64,000 nt of DNA, taken from contig JBAZWV010000001.1 in NCBI GenBank assembly GCA_041660225.1, positions 124,001 to 188,000 of the forward strand, written 5' to 3'. The DNA comes from JBAZWV01 sp041660225. Lineage in GTDB: Bacteria; Patescibacteriota; Patescibacteriia; 2-12-FULL-60-25. The position numbers and the translations under genes are program-made. The notes beneath the pieces were generated by a model. The model ran no database searches and was not told the DNA's origin. It saw only the letters and a list, made by a program, of their open reading frames with translations. Positions 35,033-43,801 of this stretch are shown piece after piece (the stretch's first letter is position 1; each line of letters opens with the position of its first letter).

Positions 35033-36244
35033 ATGCGTTTTTCCCGATATTTCCTTGCGTTCACGGCGTTCGCCCTCCTTCTTCCAGTCTTCGGCTTGGA
35101 GGCGCAAACGACGTCCACAACAGATACGACAACCACGACCATCACGGTTCCCGTGGATAACGAGTCCGCCGGGACGAACAACGAACACTCCGTGATCATT
35201 GGGCAGGATGGCGTGTACGAACGTGCCATCGTGCGGAGCGTCTCGCTCGGAACCGAAACGATTCCGACAGGCGGCACACAGCGTCAGCACTACAACGTCG
35301 AAATTCTGTCGGGATCACTCAAAGGCCAAACGCGGACACTCTCAAGCGATCTCGAATCGAATCCATATAATTTGAATCCGTCTGTTGGGGATCGCGTTGT
35401 GATCTTGATCCAAGGTGAAGCGCAATCCGGCAGTGAACTCATTTTCCTCGAAGGCTTCGATCGACGTGGCGCCATTTTCTGGCTCGTCGTTCTCTTTTTC
35501 GCAACGCTCGTGCTGCTCGCAGGCTGGCAAGGAATGAAAGTTGCGTTGTCGATTTCCATCTCAATTCTCCTCATCGGATGGGTGCTCATTCCCGCATTCT
35601 TGAACGGACTGAATCCGATTCCGGTCGCGATCGTGCTTGCCGCGGTCCTTGTCGGAATTTCAACGGTGTCATCCACCGGCTGGAATAAAAAAACACTCGT
35701 CACGGTTATTGGCACGGTCGGTGGCGTGCTTGTTGCGTACGCGATCTCCCATCTGTTTGCAACATGGGCGCATCTCGAAGGATTGTCGAACGAAGAAGAT
35801 CGTTTGTTTTTCGCGAAAAATCCCCTGCTTGATCCGCGTGGCCTGATGTTCGCCGGAATCATTATCGCGGCCATGGGCGTTGTCGAAGACGTCGCCGTTT
35901 CGATTTCGTCGGGTGTCTTCGAAGTCCATCGCAACAATTCGCGATTGAGTCTCAAAGAGCTCTTCCGCTCCGGCATGGTGATCGGTCGCGATCATATGAG
36001 TGCACTCGCCAACACGCTCATCTTTGCCTACGTCGGCGCATCGCTCTCAACGCTTCTCCTCTATACCCAATACGGCGGATCGTGGCTCAAATTCCTCAAC
36101 TTCGACAGCGTCGTCGACGAAGTTGTCCGCTCTCTTTCCGGCACCATCGGTCTCATCTTCACCGTTCCAATTACCGCGATTCTCGCTGCGTTCGTCGCAT
36201 CGAGAATGACCAAACCTGACCGTTCCTCTTCAGAGCGGTCCTGA
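35033..36244 (+). CDS. YibE/F-like membrane protein
   Basis: A 403-residue protein with a signal peptide (MRFSRYFLAFTAFALLLPVF), an extracytoplasmic domain of about 120 residues (YNVEILSGSLKGQTRTLSSD, VGDRVVILIQ), and then about seven membrane helices. The segment GVVEDVAVSISSGVFEVHRNN matches the conserved YibE/F signature, in which GxxxDVAVSxSSA repeats within the helices. Homologues in Lactococcus and other monoderms are uncharacterised; a transport role is assumed. The C-terminus (DRSSSERS) lies in an inverted repeat shared with the convergent nuclease gene. Confidence 0.82.
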   Translation: MRFSRYFLAFTAFALLLPVFGLEAQTTSTTDTTTTTITVPVDNESAGTNNEHSVIIGQDGVYERAIVRSVSLGTETIPTGGTQRQHYNVEILSGSLKGQTRTLSSDLESNPYNLNPSVGDRVVILIQGEAQSGSELIFLEGFDRRGAIFWLVVLFFATLVLLAGWQGMKVALSISISILLIGWVLIPAFLNGLNPIPVAIVLAAVLVGISTVSSTGWNKKTLVTVIGTVGGVLVAYAISHLFATWAHLEGLSNEEDRLFFAKNPLLDPRGLMFAGIIIAAMGVVEDVAVSISSGVFEVHRNNSRLSLKELFRSGMVIGRDHMSALANTLIFAYVGASLSTLLLYTQYGGSWLKFLNFDSVVDEVVRSLSGTIGLIFTVPITAILAAFVASRMTKPDRSSSERS

Positions 36245-36307
36245 GCCTTTGCGATAGGCGAGGACTGATAGNNNNNNNNNNCCAATCACAAAGGCTCAGG
36301 ACCGCTC
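36233..36307. repeat. 19-bp perfect inverted repeat spanning the assembly gap
   Basis: Arm 36233-36251 is an exact reverse complement of arm 36289-36307. Each arm contains the stop codon and last codons (ending Glu-Arg-Ser) of one of the two convergent genes. It could be a strong shared terminator stem, or an artefact of joining contig ends. Confidence 0.75.
36272..36281. other. Assembly gap (10 N)
   Basis: Ten N bases, the usual placeholder for a scaffold gap of uncertain size. The true distance, and even the adjacency, of the flanking genes is not proven. Confidence 0.99.
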
Positions 36308-37777
36308 CTCCCCTTTTTTCCAATCGTACGGCTCCGAATACGCCGCGTGATTCTCCGCGTATTTCGTCAGCCAATCTTTCAGATAGGCTGTCGCGCGAAC
36401 GTCTTCTTCGTTGTAGAGCATGATCGCATCGAGAATCGATTGATCCTTTGTCGCGAGATATTTTTCAAATTCATCCACGGATTGGCTTCCGCCTTTGACG
36501 GTGCCGGTCCAACGAAATCCCAAAAACGGCGCGATGTATTTGAGACCGTAAAAATAGAGCGGGAAGATCACGCTCGACGTCGTGACATCTTTCAGATCAA
36601 TCATGTTCTGGCGGAACTGATCGAGACGCGGACTGCCGCCGTAGCGCCGTTCGAGGACGCCGAGTCGTGACAGCTCATACGAAGAGTAATGGTAGACAAC
36701 GATGTCCGTTGGCAACGTTTCGAGCCACGCGATAAACGACTTCCACATCTCACCTTCATCTTCCAACCGCTTGGCGACGAAGGAGACATACCGATCGCCT
36801 TTTTCGTCGCGAAGCAAAAAGCCGTACAAATAATCAACGTCGTTCGGCGGATCGCTTTCGATATCGAAGTGGATTTCGAGTGCGACCTTCGGCAATGCCA
36901 CTGCATCGCGGATGATGACAAGATGATCTTTCAACGCCTGCGCCTGGCGTTTGGCAACTTCGAGACCGTGAAGACGAAGCCCCGGCCCGGCGCCGTCGAG
37001 CGAGACCGGATCCATGGCCGCGGCGTCGTCGATCGTGCGAATGCCCAGATCGCGCAACGTTTTTAAACGACGGACGTCGACGTTGAAAAGCAGTGCGATG
37101 TCGTTGCGTGATTCTGCGAGGCGTTTGCACGCTTCTCCCCACGGACCAACGTCAAAGCAGCTTTTTCGTAGCACGGGATCGGGACACTCTCCGACGCGGA
37201 TGCGTTCTATCTCAACGAGATATTCTTCGAACTCCGTAACGAATTCACGCGGAACAAACGTGAGACGCTCCCCGTCGCGATTCAACGTTGCGGCCTCTGC
37301 GGGAAAATACCCCTGTGTCTCTTCGAGAAGGATGGAATAAAACGTGAGTTGCAGTTTGTGATATTTTTCCAGCGAGTGCGACGATTTTACATCAACCGGA
37401 ACGTAGTGCCATGCGCCGAGATTTGATTCTCCTTCGCGTCGCTCGAGCAAATCGGGTCGGCCGGTCCAATCGCCCGACGTCAGTGTCCCCTGATAGATGA
37501 GCTGAACGCCCTTCTGCATGAGCGCGAGTGTCGCGGCGGCATCTTTTTCCGGATCGTGCGTGACGGGAACCTCTTGGACGGACGCCCCTTTGAACAACGT
37601 GGCGACAACCTCTTCTTCATGCGCGATGCCATTTTCCAAACGCAAACGTTCAGGCTCCGAAATATCGCGCTTCAGGAGCTGTTCTTCTTTTGTCGCGAAC
37701 CGATTGAAATAGGGCCAGTGCGGACACTGTAAAAACCGATAAAAATCAGAGGCGGTCAAATAATCCCGATGCGGCAT
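36296..37777 (-). CDS. TM0106-type RecB-like nuclease with RNase H-like (DEDD) domain
   Basis: A 493-residue protein. The N-terminal half is a PD-(D/E)XK nuclease region: ASDFYRFLQCPHWPYFNRF, a TGRPDLLER acidic motif and YVPVDVKSSHSLEKYHKLQL, which carries the D-x-K catalytic pair. The C-terminal half is a DEDD-type 3'-5' exonuclease domain: VALEIHFDIESDPP (Asp and Glu), VYHYSSYE, and the closing YNEEDVRATAYL. This two-domain layout is that of the TM0106 family, thought to act in DNA repair or defence; the exact role is unknown. It starts 29 bases from the divergent CAP gene. Confidence 0.85.
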   Translation of the reverse strand: MPHRDYLTASDFYRFLQCPHWPYFNRFATKEEQLLKRDISEPERLRLENGIAHEEEVVATLFKGASVQEVPVTHDPEKDAAATLALMQKGVQLIYQGTLTSGDWTGRPDLLERREGESNLGAWHYVPVDVKSSHSLEKYHKLQLTFYSILLEETQGYFPAEAATLNRDGERLTFVPREFVTEFEEYLVEIERIRVGECPDPVLRKSCFDVGPWGEACKRLAESRNDIALLFNVDVRRLKTLRDLGIRTIDDAAAMDPVSLDGAGPGLRLHGLEVAKRQAQALKDHLVIIRDAVALPKVALEIHFDIESDPPNDVDYLYGFLLRDEKGDRYVSFVAKRLEDEGEMWKSFIAWLETLPTDIVVYHYSSYELSRLGVLERRYGGSPRLDQFRQNMIDLKDVTTSSVIFPLYFYGLKYIAPFLGFRWTGTVKGGSQSVDEFEKYLATKDQSILDAIMLYNEEDVRATAYLKDWLTKYAENHAAYSEPYDWKKGEERS

Positions 37778-37806
37778 GACGGGAGTGTATACTGGGGAGC
37801 GACCCC

Positions 37807-38976
37807 ATGGCTACCCCTCCCAGACAGCTCATGCGTCGCCTCGCACGCCACGCCAAAGACCACTTCATCCCCCATGAGGGAAACGGCCATCATCCGCACG
37901 TCTTAAAGCACCGCGTCATGCTCGGCTACAGCGTCTTGCTTGTATTACTGAAGGCAGTGACGATCGCCGGATCCATCGCACTCCCCTCCTCGACGCTCTT
38001 CGCGAGCGCGGTTACTCCGCAGAACATCATCATGCTCACGAATGCCACGCGACAAAGCCTTGGCCTCGGAGAGCTCATGACAAATCAAAAGCTCACGCAG
38101 GCAGCGAAGTCCAAGGCCGAAGACATGGTCGTGAACCAATACTTCGCTCACAACAGTCCAACCGGAGTCACGCCGTGGTATTGGATAAAATCGCTGGGAT
38201 ACGCATATCGCTACAGCGCCGAAAATCTCGCCGTCCATTTTGAACAGGCCGAAGACGTTCAAACCGGCTGGATGGCAAGCGCCTCGCATCGCACCAACAT
38301 TGTGGATCCGCGGTACACCGAAACCGGCGTTGGCGTTGCATTGGGTGATTTTGAAGGTGTCCCTACGACATTCGTCGTCCAATACTTTGCCCAACCAAAA
38401 AACATCGAGGCTATTGCGGTGCAACCCGCAGTCGAACCAAAACCGGAAGCCGAGCCAGAAGCGGAAGTGGTGCCGGAGCCTGAACCACAGGTCGTCATCG
38501 TGCCGACAAAAGATCAATACATCGTGCGTCTGACATCGGCGAGCACGACGAAGGCGAGCGTTCATGTCGGCGGCAAAACAACAACGCTGACAAAAACTCC
38601 GGAAACGGAAACATGGAGCGGAGCCGTTTCTGTTCCGACCGCAACGGTCGCCACAACGGGTGAACAGATGTATCTCACATTCTCGAACGAAGCTGGAAAT
38701 CAGGAGACACGTGCCATCGCGCTTGTCGCACCCGGGTCGGATACGCAGCAGCTTTTCGGCTTCCGCACCGACACACGTCCTGATGTAAAACTCTTCGGAA
38801 TCTTCACGCTCGATAAACTGAACGATGTAGTGAATCGCACCTACATCTATTTCATCCTCTTCCTCGCGACCTCACTGTTGATCAACATTCTCGTTAAATT
38901 CCACATCCAAAAAGTCTCCGTGATCGCCCATGCCATCGTCGTTATAGTCCTTGGAATGGTATTGCATTTCCTCTGA
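37807..38976 (+). CDS. CAP/SCP-domain surface protein
   Basis: A 389-residue membrane protein. A basic N-terminal region is followed by a hydrophobic segment at about 39-63. The CAP domain covers roughly 75-205 (NATRQSLGLGELMTNQKLTQ, YFAHNSPTGVTPWYWI, AENLAVHFEQAEDVQTGWM, HRTNIVDPRYTETGVGV); the Glu/His residues of the usual CAP cleft are retained. A Pro/Glu linker (PEAEPEAEVV) leads to a small beta domain and two C-terminal helices. Bacterial CAP proteins are secreted with various, mostly unknown, activities. It opens the surface-protein block. A TATACT box at 37788-37793 lies 13 bases before the ATG. Confidence 0.85.
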   Translation: MATPPRQLMRRLARHAKDHFIPHEGNGHHPHVLKHRVMLGYSVLLVLLKAVTIAGSIALPSSTLFASAVTPQNIIMLTNATRQSLGLGELMTNQKLTQAAKSKAEDMVVNQYFAHNSPTGVTPWYWIKSLGYAYRYSAENLAVHFEQAEDVQTGWMASASHRTNIVDPRYTETGVGVALGDFEGVPTTFVVQYFAQPKNIEAIAVQPAVEPKPEAEPEAEVVPEPEPQVVIVPTKDQYIVRLTSASTTKASVHVGGKTTTLTKTPETETWSGAVSVPTATVATTGEQMYLTFSNEAGNQETRAIALVAPGSDTQQLFGFRTDTRPDVKLFGIFTLDKLNDVVNRTYIYFILFLATSLLINILVKFHIQKVSVIAHAIVVIVLGMVLHFL

Positions 38977-39055
38977 GGCAGGGGGTTGACACTTCGACTG
39001 TTTTTTGAGCTGTGTGTTTGGTAAGCTCCTTTTTTAAGAATTTACCGTTCTCGAC

Positions 39056-41938
39056 ATGTACCGATTCTTCTCGCGGTTTCGCAATATTGCCGTCGCCATT
39101 CTTCTTACGGCGTTAACAATAATCCTTCCTCTTGGCACTTCTGCGGCCGTTCCTGAGGGAGAAGTTTTGATCAATACTTGGGGATTCGTTCTCAGCGAGG
39201 ACTATTCTCTGGTTTCAGGAAATCCGACGGCGAACGGATCTTTTGCGAATGGGAACGTTGGTGCCTATGCAGAAGGCTCCTGCGTGCCAGTGCTCATTGA
39301 TGTCACAAATGACAGTGACACAATTGGAGACATCGAATTCCGTTTCATCTTCGATTATTTTAGCAACGGGCCTGATCCGGTCGTGGGCATTGATCATCTT
39401 GAAACCATTTTCAGCGGACTACCCGATCCGATGAATGATGCGGACAACCTGAACGACTTCACATATCCGGGCTCGGATTTTACCGCCTCGAGTATGTTTA
39501 CGAGCGCGAGTGGGACTCCCATCAACGCGATCGTCAGCGGACCATACAGCGGAAACGATAACGGAGTAGACCCCATTCAATCCGACGACGCTGATCGTCA
39601 CTACAACATCCTCCTCGAAGACGTACCGGCCGGCGGAACGGTCCATGTTCTTGCATGCGCACGTCTTGGCCAGGATGCGGGTCAATTCCCTGGTTCCAGC
39701 ATGCATGCGTCAACCAGCAACGGAAACGGCAATGGGCCCGGCCAAGTTCCGATCCCTTCGAACGAACTCCTCGAACTCCCGACGCTTATCGTGGAAAAAT
39801 CCATCATGGGCGGCAGCGCCACTCCAAGCAACTGGACGTTCAACGTGAGTCCGGCCATCAACGGCACCACGAATTTCGTGATGGCCTCTGGCTCTTCGAC
39901 GTTCACATTCCCGAACGTTCCGCCCGGCACCTACACGATCACGGAACCCACCGGACCGGCTGATTACGTTTTCACCGACGGGACCGGAGACTGCACGTTC
40001 GGGAATAACGACGCCTCGGTCACGCTCGCGTCTGACACTGTTGCTCAAACGGAAACCTGTACGCTTGTAAATACATTTGTTCCGCTCATTCCGACCACAG
40101 GCACGATCACCGTCAATAAAGTCGTCACGACCGACAGCGGCGGACCAGCACTCGATCCGAACTCCGTCGCGCTCTTTATCAATGGAGCGCCTGTCACGAA
40201 TGGAGTTGCGAACACGCAGATCGTCGGATCATACTTCGTGTCTGAAACCGCTGTCCCCGGATACACGGGAACATTCAGCGGCGACTGTGACGCAAACGGA
40301 AACATCACGCTTGGCGCGAACCAAAATCTCGTCTGTACCATCACGAATGATGACGATATTCCGAATGGATCCGCGGCAACCGGAACGATCATCGTCATCA
40401 AAGAATTTGAGGGTCCGACCTGTACTCCGAGCTCGTGCCAAAGCTATAATCCCATCAATTTTTCGATCACCGTTCACTCCAGCTCCACACCCTCGACAAC
40501 TGTTGTTGGAAACATTGTAGGTATCCCCGTGGTCGTGAATCTTGGAAATTACATTGTTTCGGAAGAACCGATCGGTGTGGGTGCAGGCGGTATCTTCACG
40601 ACCTACTCTAGTGATTGCACTGGTACGATCGCGGACGGCGAAACAAAAACCTGTACTGTTACCAATCACTTCATCTCAACCGCTCAACCGATAGGCCAGC
40701 TCTACGTTATTAAATCCGTTATTAACGATGATGGAGGCACATCGGTCCCGGGAGATTTCATGCTCACTCTCGACAGCGAGGGTTTGGATACGGATTTCCC
40801 AGGGAGTGCTTTGACCTCCTTCCTTATTCCGCTTGGCGATTTCAGCGTCACAGAGGCTCCGACGCCAGGATATCTCGCTTCCTTTTCACCGGAATGCTCC
40901 GGCACGATGGGCGAGCCCATTGATTTCGGAGATGGAGATATCCAGCCACAAGTCTTTGGCTGTATCGTCACGAACGATGATATTGAATTCTCCGTCACAT
41001 CCACGCCCGCGACGAGCACGGTCACGACCATCGTCGAGATCATCAACGATGACGGCGGAAGCGCTGTGGCTTCGGACGTCACTGTGACTCTCGTTGAAGA
41101 CAGCGCGACTTCCACCTTTCCTGGAAATGCGTCCGGAACAACGGTGACGTTTGCCCCTTCCGCATTCAGTGTGAGTGGAACGATTCCTACAGGTTATACG
41201 CTCAGCCTGTCCGCAGACTGTACCGGAAAGCTGGAAGCGAATGAAAGCGTAACGTGTACGATGACATACAACGATCCTGAACCGGTGGATCCGTGCGATG
41301 ATGAAGACGGCTGTGAGTCGGATCCGTGCGATTTCGAGGAAGGTGGAGTTGATCCGTGTCCGGATCTCCAAGGCACGCTCATCGTGCAAATGGTTGTGAT
41401 CAACGACAACGGCGGTGGACGTCCTCCGTCCGACTTCTTCCCGATCGTCAGTGGCGTGAATCCGTCGCTCACGACCTTCCCTGGGAATACGAGCGGTACG
41501 GTTGTGATGCTTGATCCGGGCGCATACAACGTAAGCCAGGAGATTCCGGCCAACTACCTTCTGACAATCGGCGCAAACTGCTCCGGAACGATCGCGGGCG
41601 GCCAAACGATCGTCTGTGTGATTACGAACGACGACCTGACGACTCCGGGTGGAGGCGGAGGCAACGTGCCTGGCGGCGGAGGTGGTGGAGGCGGAGGTGG
41701 TGGAACACCGATCCCGGGAACGCCTTCTGGCGGCACTCCGGTTCCGGAAACGCCTCCAGGACGCGTCTTGGGTGATACGGACGAAGATCTCGATTCCTCA
41801 GATCCGGCAGATCCTGTGATCCCGACGGCTCCGAGCGTTCCTGTTGCTCCCGTGGAGCTCCCCCGCACCGGAATGCCTGTGGGACTTGCTATGAGCGCGC
41901 TCTTGCCGCTCCTCGCACTTCTCCGCCGACGCGAATAA
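39056..41938 (+). CDS. LPXTG-type surface protein with five to six beta-sandwich modules
   Basis: A 960-residue wall-anchored protein. It has a signal peptide (1-29), an N-terminal domain (30-250), and then tandem prealbumin-like modules of about 85 residues. Each module opens with a strand such as TITVNKVV or LYVIKSVI, has a VSETAVPGYTG or VTEAPTPGY turn, and closes with a CTITNDDD-like strand; this resembles SpaA/Cna-B folds, with the Lys and Asn in the isopeptide positions in the first modules. Each module also has a Cys pair. A poly-Gly/Pro linker leads to ELPRTGMP, a hydrophobic helix and LLRRRE, a complete sortase signal. It is followed by a terminator, a second LPRTG protein and a sortase. 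Confidence 0.85.
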   Translation: MYRFFSRFRNIAVAILLTALTIILPLGTSAAVPEGEVLINTWGFVLSEDYSLVSGNPTANGSFANGNVGAYAEGSCVPVLIDVTNDSDTIGDIEFRFIFDYFSNGPDPVVGIDHLETIFSGLPDPMNDADNLNDFTYPGSDFTASSMFTSASGTPINAIVSGPYSGNDNGVDPIQSDDADRHYNILLEDVPAGGTVHVLACARLGQDAGQFPGSSMHASTSNGNGNGPGQVPIPSNELLELPTLIVEKSIMGGSATPSNWTFNVSPAINGTTNFVMASGSSTFTFPNVPPGTYTITEPTGPADYVFTDGTGDCTFGNNDASVTLASDTVAQTETCTLVNTFVPLIPTTGTITVNKVVTTDSGGPALDPNSVALFINGAPVTNGVANTQIVGSYFVSETAVPGYTGTFSGDCDANGNITLGANQNLVCTITNDDDIPNGSAATGTIIVIKEFEGPTCTPSSCQSYNPINFSITVHSSSTPSTTVVGNIVGIPVVVNLGNYIVSEEPIGVGAGGIFTTYSSDCTGTIADGETKTCTVTNHFISTAQPIGQLYVIKSVINDDGGTSVPGDFMLTLDSEGLDTDFPGSALTSFLIPLGDFSVTEAPTPGYLASFSPECSGTMGEPIDFGDGDIQPQVFGCIVTNDDIEFSVTSTPATSTVTTIVEIINDDGGSAVASDVTVTLVEDSATSTFPGNASGTTVTFAPSAFSVSGTIPTGYTLSLSADCTGKLEANESVTCTMTYNDPEPVDPCDDEDGCESDPCDFEEGGVDPCPDLQGTLIVQMVVINDNGGGRPPSDFFPIVSGVNPSLTTFPGNTSGTVVMLDPGAYNVSQEIPANYLLTIGANCSGTIAGGQTIVCVITNDDLTTPGGGGGNVPGGGGGGGGGGGTPIPGTPSGGTPVPETPPGRVLGDTDEDLDSSDPADPVIPTAPSVPVAPVELPRTGMPVGLAMSALLPLLALLRRRE
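41369..41635 (+). repeat. Duplicated module, copy 1 (with 43226-43492)
   Basis: This 267-base segment encodes the last beta-sandwich module of the first LPXTG protein and is closely matched, in the same length and frame, by 43226-43492 in the second. Long stretches are identical, for example across the codons for the VVINDNGGGRPPSDFFP segment. Confidence 0.85.
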
Positions 41939-41953
41939 TCCTTCAATCAAGAC

Positions 41954-41981
41954 AAAACCGGCAACGAGCGTTGCCGGTTTT
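41954..41981 (+). terminator. Strong intrinsic terminator after the first LPXTG gene
   Basis: AAAACCGGCAACG and CGTTGCCGGTTTT are perfect complements, ending in a T-run. It lies 15 bases after the stop codon. Nearly the same hairpin recurs inside the sortase gene at 43902-43929. Confidence 0.9.
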
Positions 41982-42073
41982 GCTATCCCCCCTGTCTATC
42001 TTGACATTCGCATGTCCAATGACCGACGGGCTGATACACTCTCATCAACCTTGATTCCTCTCTATTCTTCAAT

Positions 42074-43801
42074 ATGAAAACACATTTGGGGGCAACCCCT
42101 GTTTTCCGTCAGTCCGGTTTTCTTGCCTTATTCTTCCTGACAGGAATGCTCCTGCTCTCTTCATCAGCTTCGGCAGCATTTACCCCGGGAGCGACGCTTC
42201 TCGCAGGAGCCACGCCGAGCTCTGGCGTTCCAGCAGACGTGGACGGCGACGGAGATGAGGATATGGTAGTCGTAAACTACAGCGTAGATACGCTGTCGAT
42301 TCTGCTGAACAATGGAAATGGTGTTTTCTCTGCGCCGGTGAGTTACGGCACGGGTGATGGCCCGTATTCCGTCGTTGCCGTTGATGTGGATGGTGATAGC
42401 GACCTGGATCTCGCGACCCCGAATTCTCTTAGCGACAACATTTCCATTCTCTTGAACAATGGAAGTGGTGTTTTCTCTGCGCCGGCAAATTACTCCGCAG
42501 GTGGCCTTGCGACAACGGCGATTGACAACGCTGACGTGGACGGCGACGGAGATCAGGATCTCGTGACGGCGAACTACTCCAGTGGAGACATTTCCATTCT
42601 CTTGAACAATGGGAGTGGCGTGTTTTCTGTCCTGACAACGTATAGCGTTGGCAGTGAACCCTATTTCATTGCTGCTGCTAACCTGAATGGAGATACCTAT
42701 AAGGATCTCCTTGTGGCGAATGCTGGCGCCGACGACACGATCTCGGTCTTCCTCAGCAACGGCACCAGCACCGGTACGTTTGCAGCCAAAGTGGATTACC
42801 CGACGCATGACGGCCCCACGTCCGTTATCGCAGCCGACGTTAATGGCGACGGTTTCCGAGATATCGTAGCTCCAGGGTACGACACGAACGATGTTGCCGT
42901 GCTGCTGAATAGCGGAACGGGAACATTCTCTGCTGCTGTAGGATACGGTCCTACGGGGATCAACCCGTGGTGGGCTATCGCGATCAATGTCGATAACGAT
43001 GGCGACCTGGATCTCGCAACGGTAAACTATGGTGATGACACGGTGTCTATTCTGGAAAACCTCGGTGGCGGAACATTTGCCACAACAGTGAATTACTCCG
43101 TTGGGAGCAAGCCATTTTCTATCGCTGCATCTGATGTGGATAATGACGGAGATCAGGATCTCATCGTGGCAAACGAGACTTCGGAAGACATTTCGATTCT
43201 CTTAAACGATCACTTCGCTCCTCGTCAAGGCACGCTCATCGTGAAAATGGTTGTGATCAACGACAACGGCGGTGGACGTCCCCCGTCCGACTTCTTCCCG
43301 ATGCTGAGCAGCGTGAATCCTTTATTTATGACCTTCTTGGGGAATACGAGTGGTACCGTAATAATGCTTGATCCGGGCGCCTACAGCGTCACACAAGCCC
43401 CTCCTGCGAATTATCTCCTCACGATCGATGCAAACTGTTCTGGGACGATCGCTTCCGGCCAAACGATCATCTGTGTGATTACAAATGATGACCAAATGCC
43501 TGCAATCGCGAGTGGAGGTAGTGGTGGCGGAGGTGGAGGTAGCGGAATCGCTGTTCAGTCTCAGTCTCAGCCCCAGACCCAGACTCCGGCTCCAACGATA
43601 GCTCTGGCTCCTCCTGTAGCGTCTCAGGGACGTGTCTTGGGTGATACGGATGAAGATCTTACGGATATTCCTGCGCCCGCTTCCAGCGTGTCGATGGCTC
43701 CTGTCGTGCCCGCACAGCTCCCCCGCACCGGAATGCCAGCGGGAATCGCCGTGAGCGCGCTCTTGCCACTCGTGGCGCTGCTCCGTCGACGTGAATGGTA
43801 A
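42074..43801 (+). CDS. LPXTG-type surface protein with seven-bladed FG-GAP/VCBS propeller
   Basis: A 575-residue wall-anchored protein. After the signal peptide (about 1-35) come seven repeats of about 57 residues. Each has a Ca-binding loop like ADVDGDGDEDMVVVN and a strand ISILLNNGSGVFS; this is the integrin-alpha type beta-propeller, and seven blades make a closed ring. A single beta-sandwich module follows (residues about 385-473, the duplicate of the last module in the preceding protein). A Gly/Ser/Gln/Pro linker leads to QLPRTGMP, a hydrophobic helix and LLRRREW. It would display an adhesion-type propeller on the wall. The stop overlaps the sortase start (ATGGTAA). Confidence 0.88.
   Translation: MKTHLGATPVFRQSGFLALFFLTGMLLLSSSASAAFTPGATLLAGATPSSGVPADVDGDGDEDMVVVNYSVDTLSILLNNGNGVFSAPVSYGTGDGPYSVVAVDVDGDSDLDLATPNSLSDNISILLNNGSGVFSAPANYSAGGLATTAIDNADVDGDGDQDLVTANYSSGDISILLNNGSGVFSVLTTYSVGSEPYFIAAANLNGDTYKDLLVANAGADDTISVFLSNGTSTGTFAAKVDYPTHDGPTSVIAADVNGDGFRDIVAPGYDTNDVAVLLNSGTGTFSAAVGYGPTGINPWWAIAINVDNDGDLDLATVNYGDDTVSILENLGGGTFATTVNYSVGSKPFSIAASDVDNDGDQDLIVANETSEDISILLNDHFAPRQGTLIVKMVVINDNGGGRPPSDFFPMLSSVNPLFMTFLGNTSGTVIMLDPGAYSVTQAPPANYLLTIDANCSGTIASGQTIICVITNDDQMPAIASGGSGGGGGGSGIAVQSQSQPQTQTPAPTIALAPPVASQGRVLGDTDEDLTDIPAPASSVSMAPVVPAQLPRTGMPAGIAVSALLPLVALLRRREW
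43226..43492 (+). repeat. Duplicated module, copy 2 (with 41369-41635)
   Basis: Second copy of the 267-base module, located between the propeller and the linker of the second LPXTG protein. Differences are scattered substitutions without indels. Confidence 0.85.

Noticed and set aside
38986..39027. Promoter TTGACA before the first LPXTG gene
   Set aside because: The -35 word is perfect, but nothing like TATAAT lies 16-19 bases downstream.
42297..42640. CRISPR-like direct repeats in the propeller gene (ATTTCCATTCTCTTGAACAA recurring)
   Set aside because: The repeats are in frame with the blade strand ISILLNNG, spaced by blade length and diverged; they are coding repeats. No CRISPR array or cas gene is present in the window.
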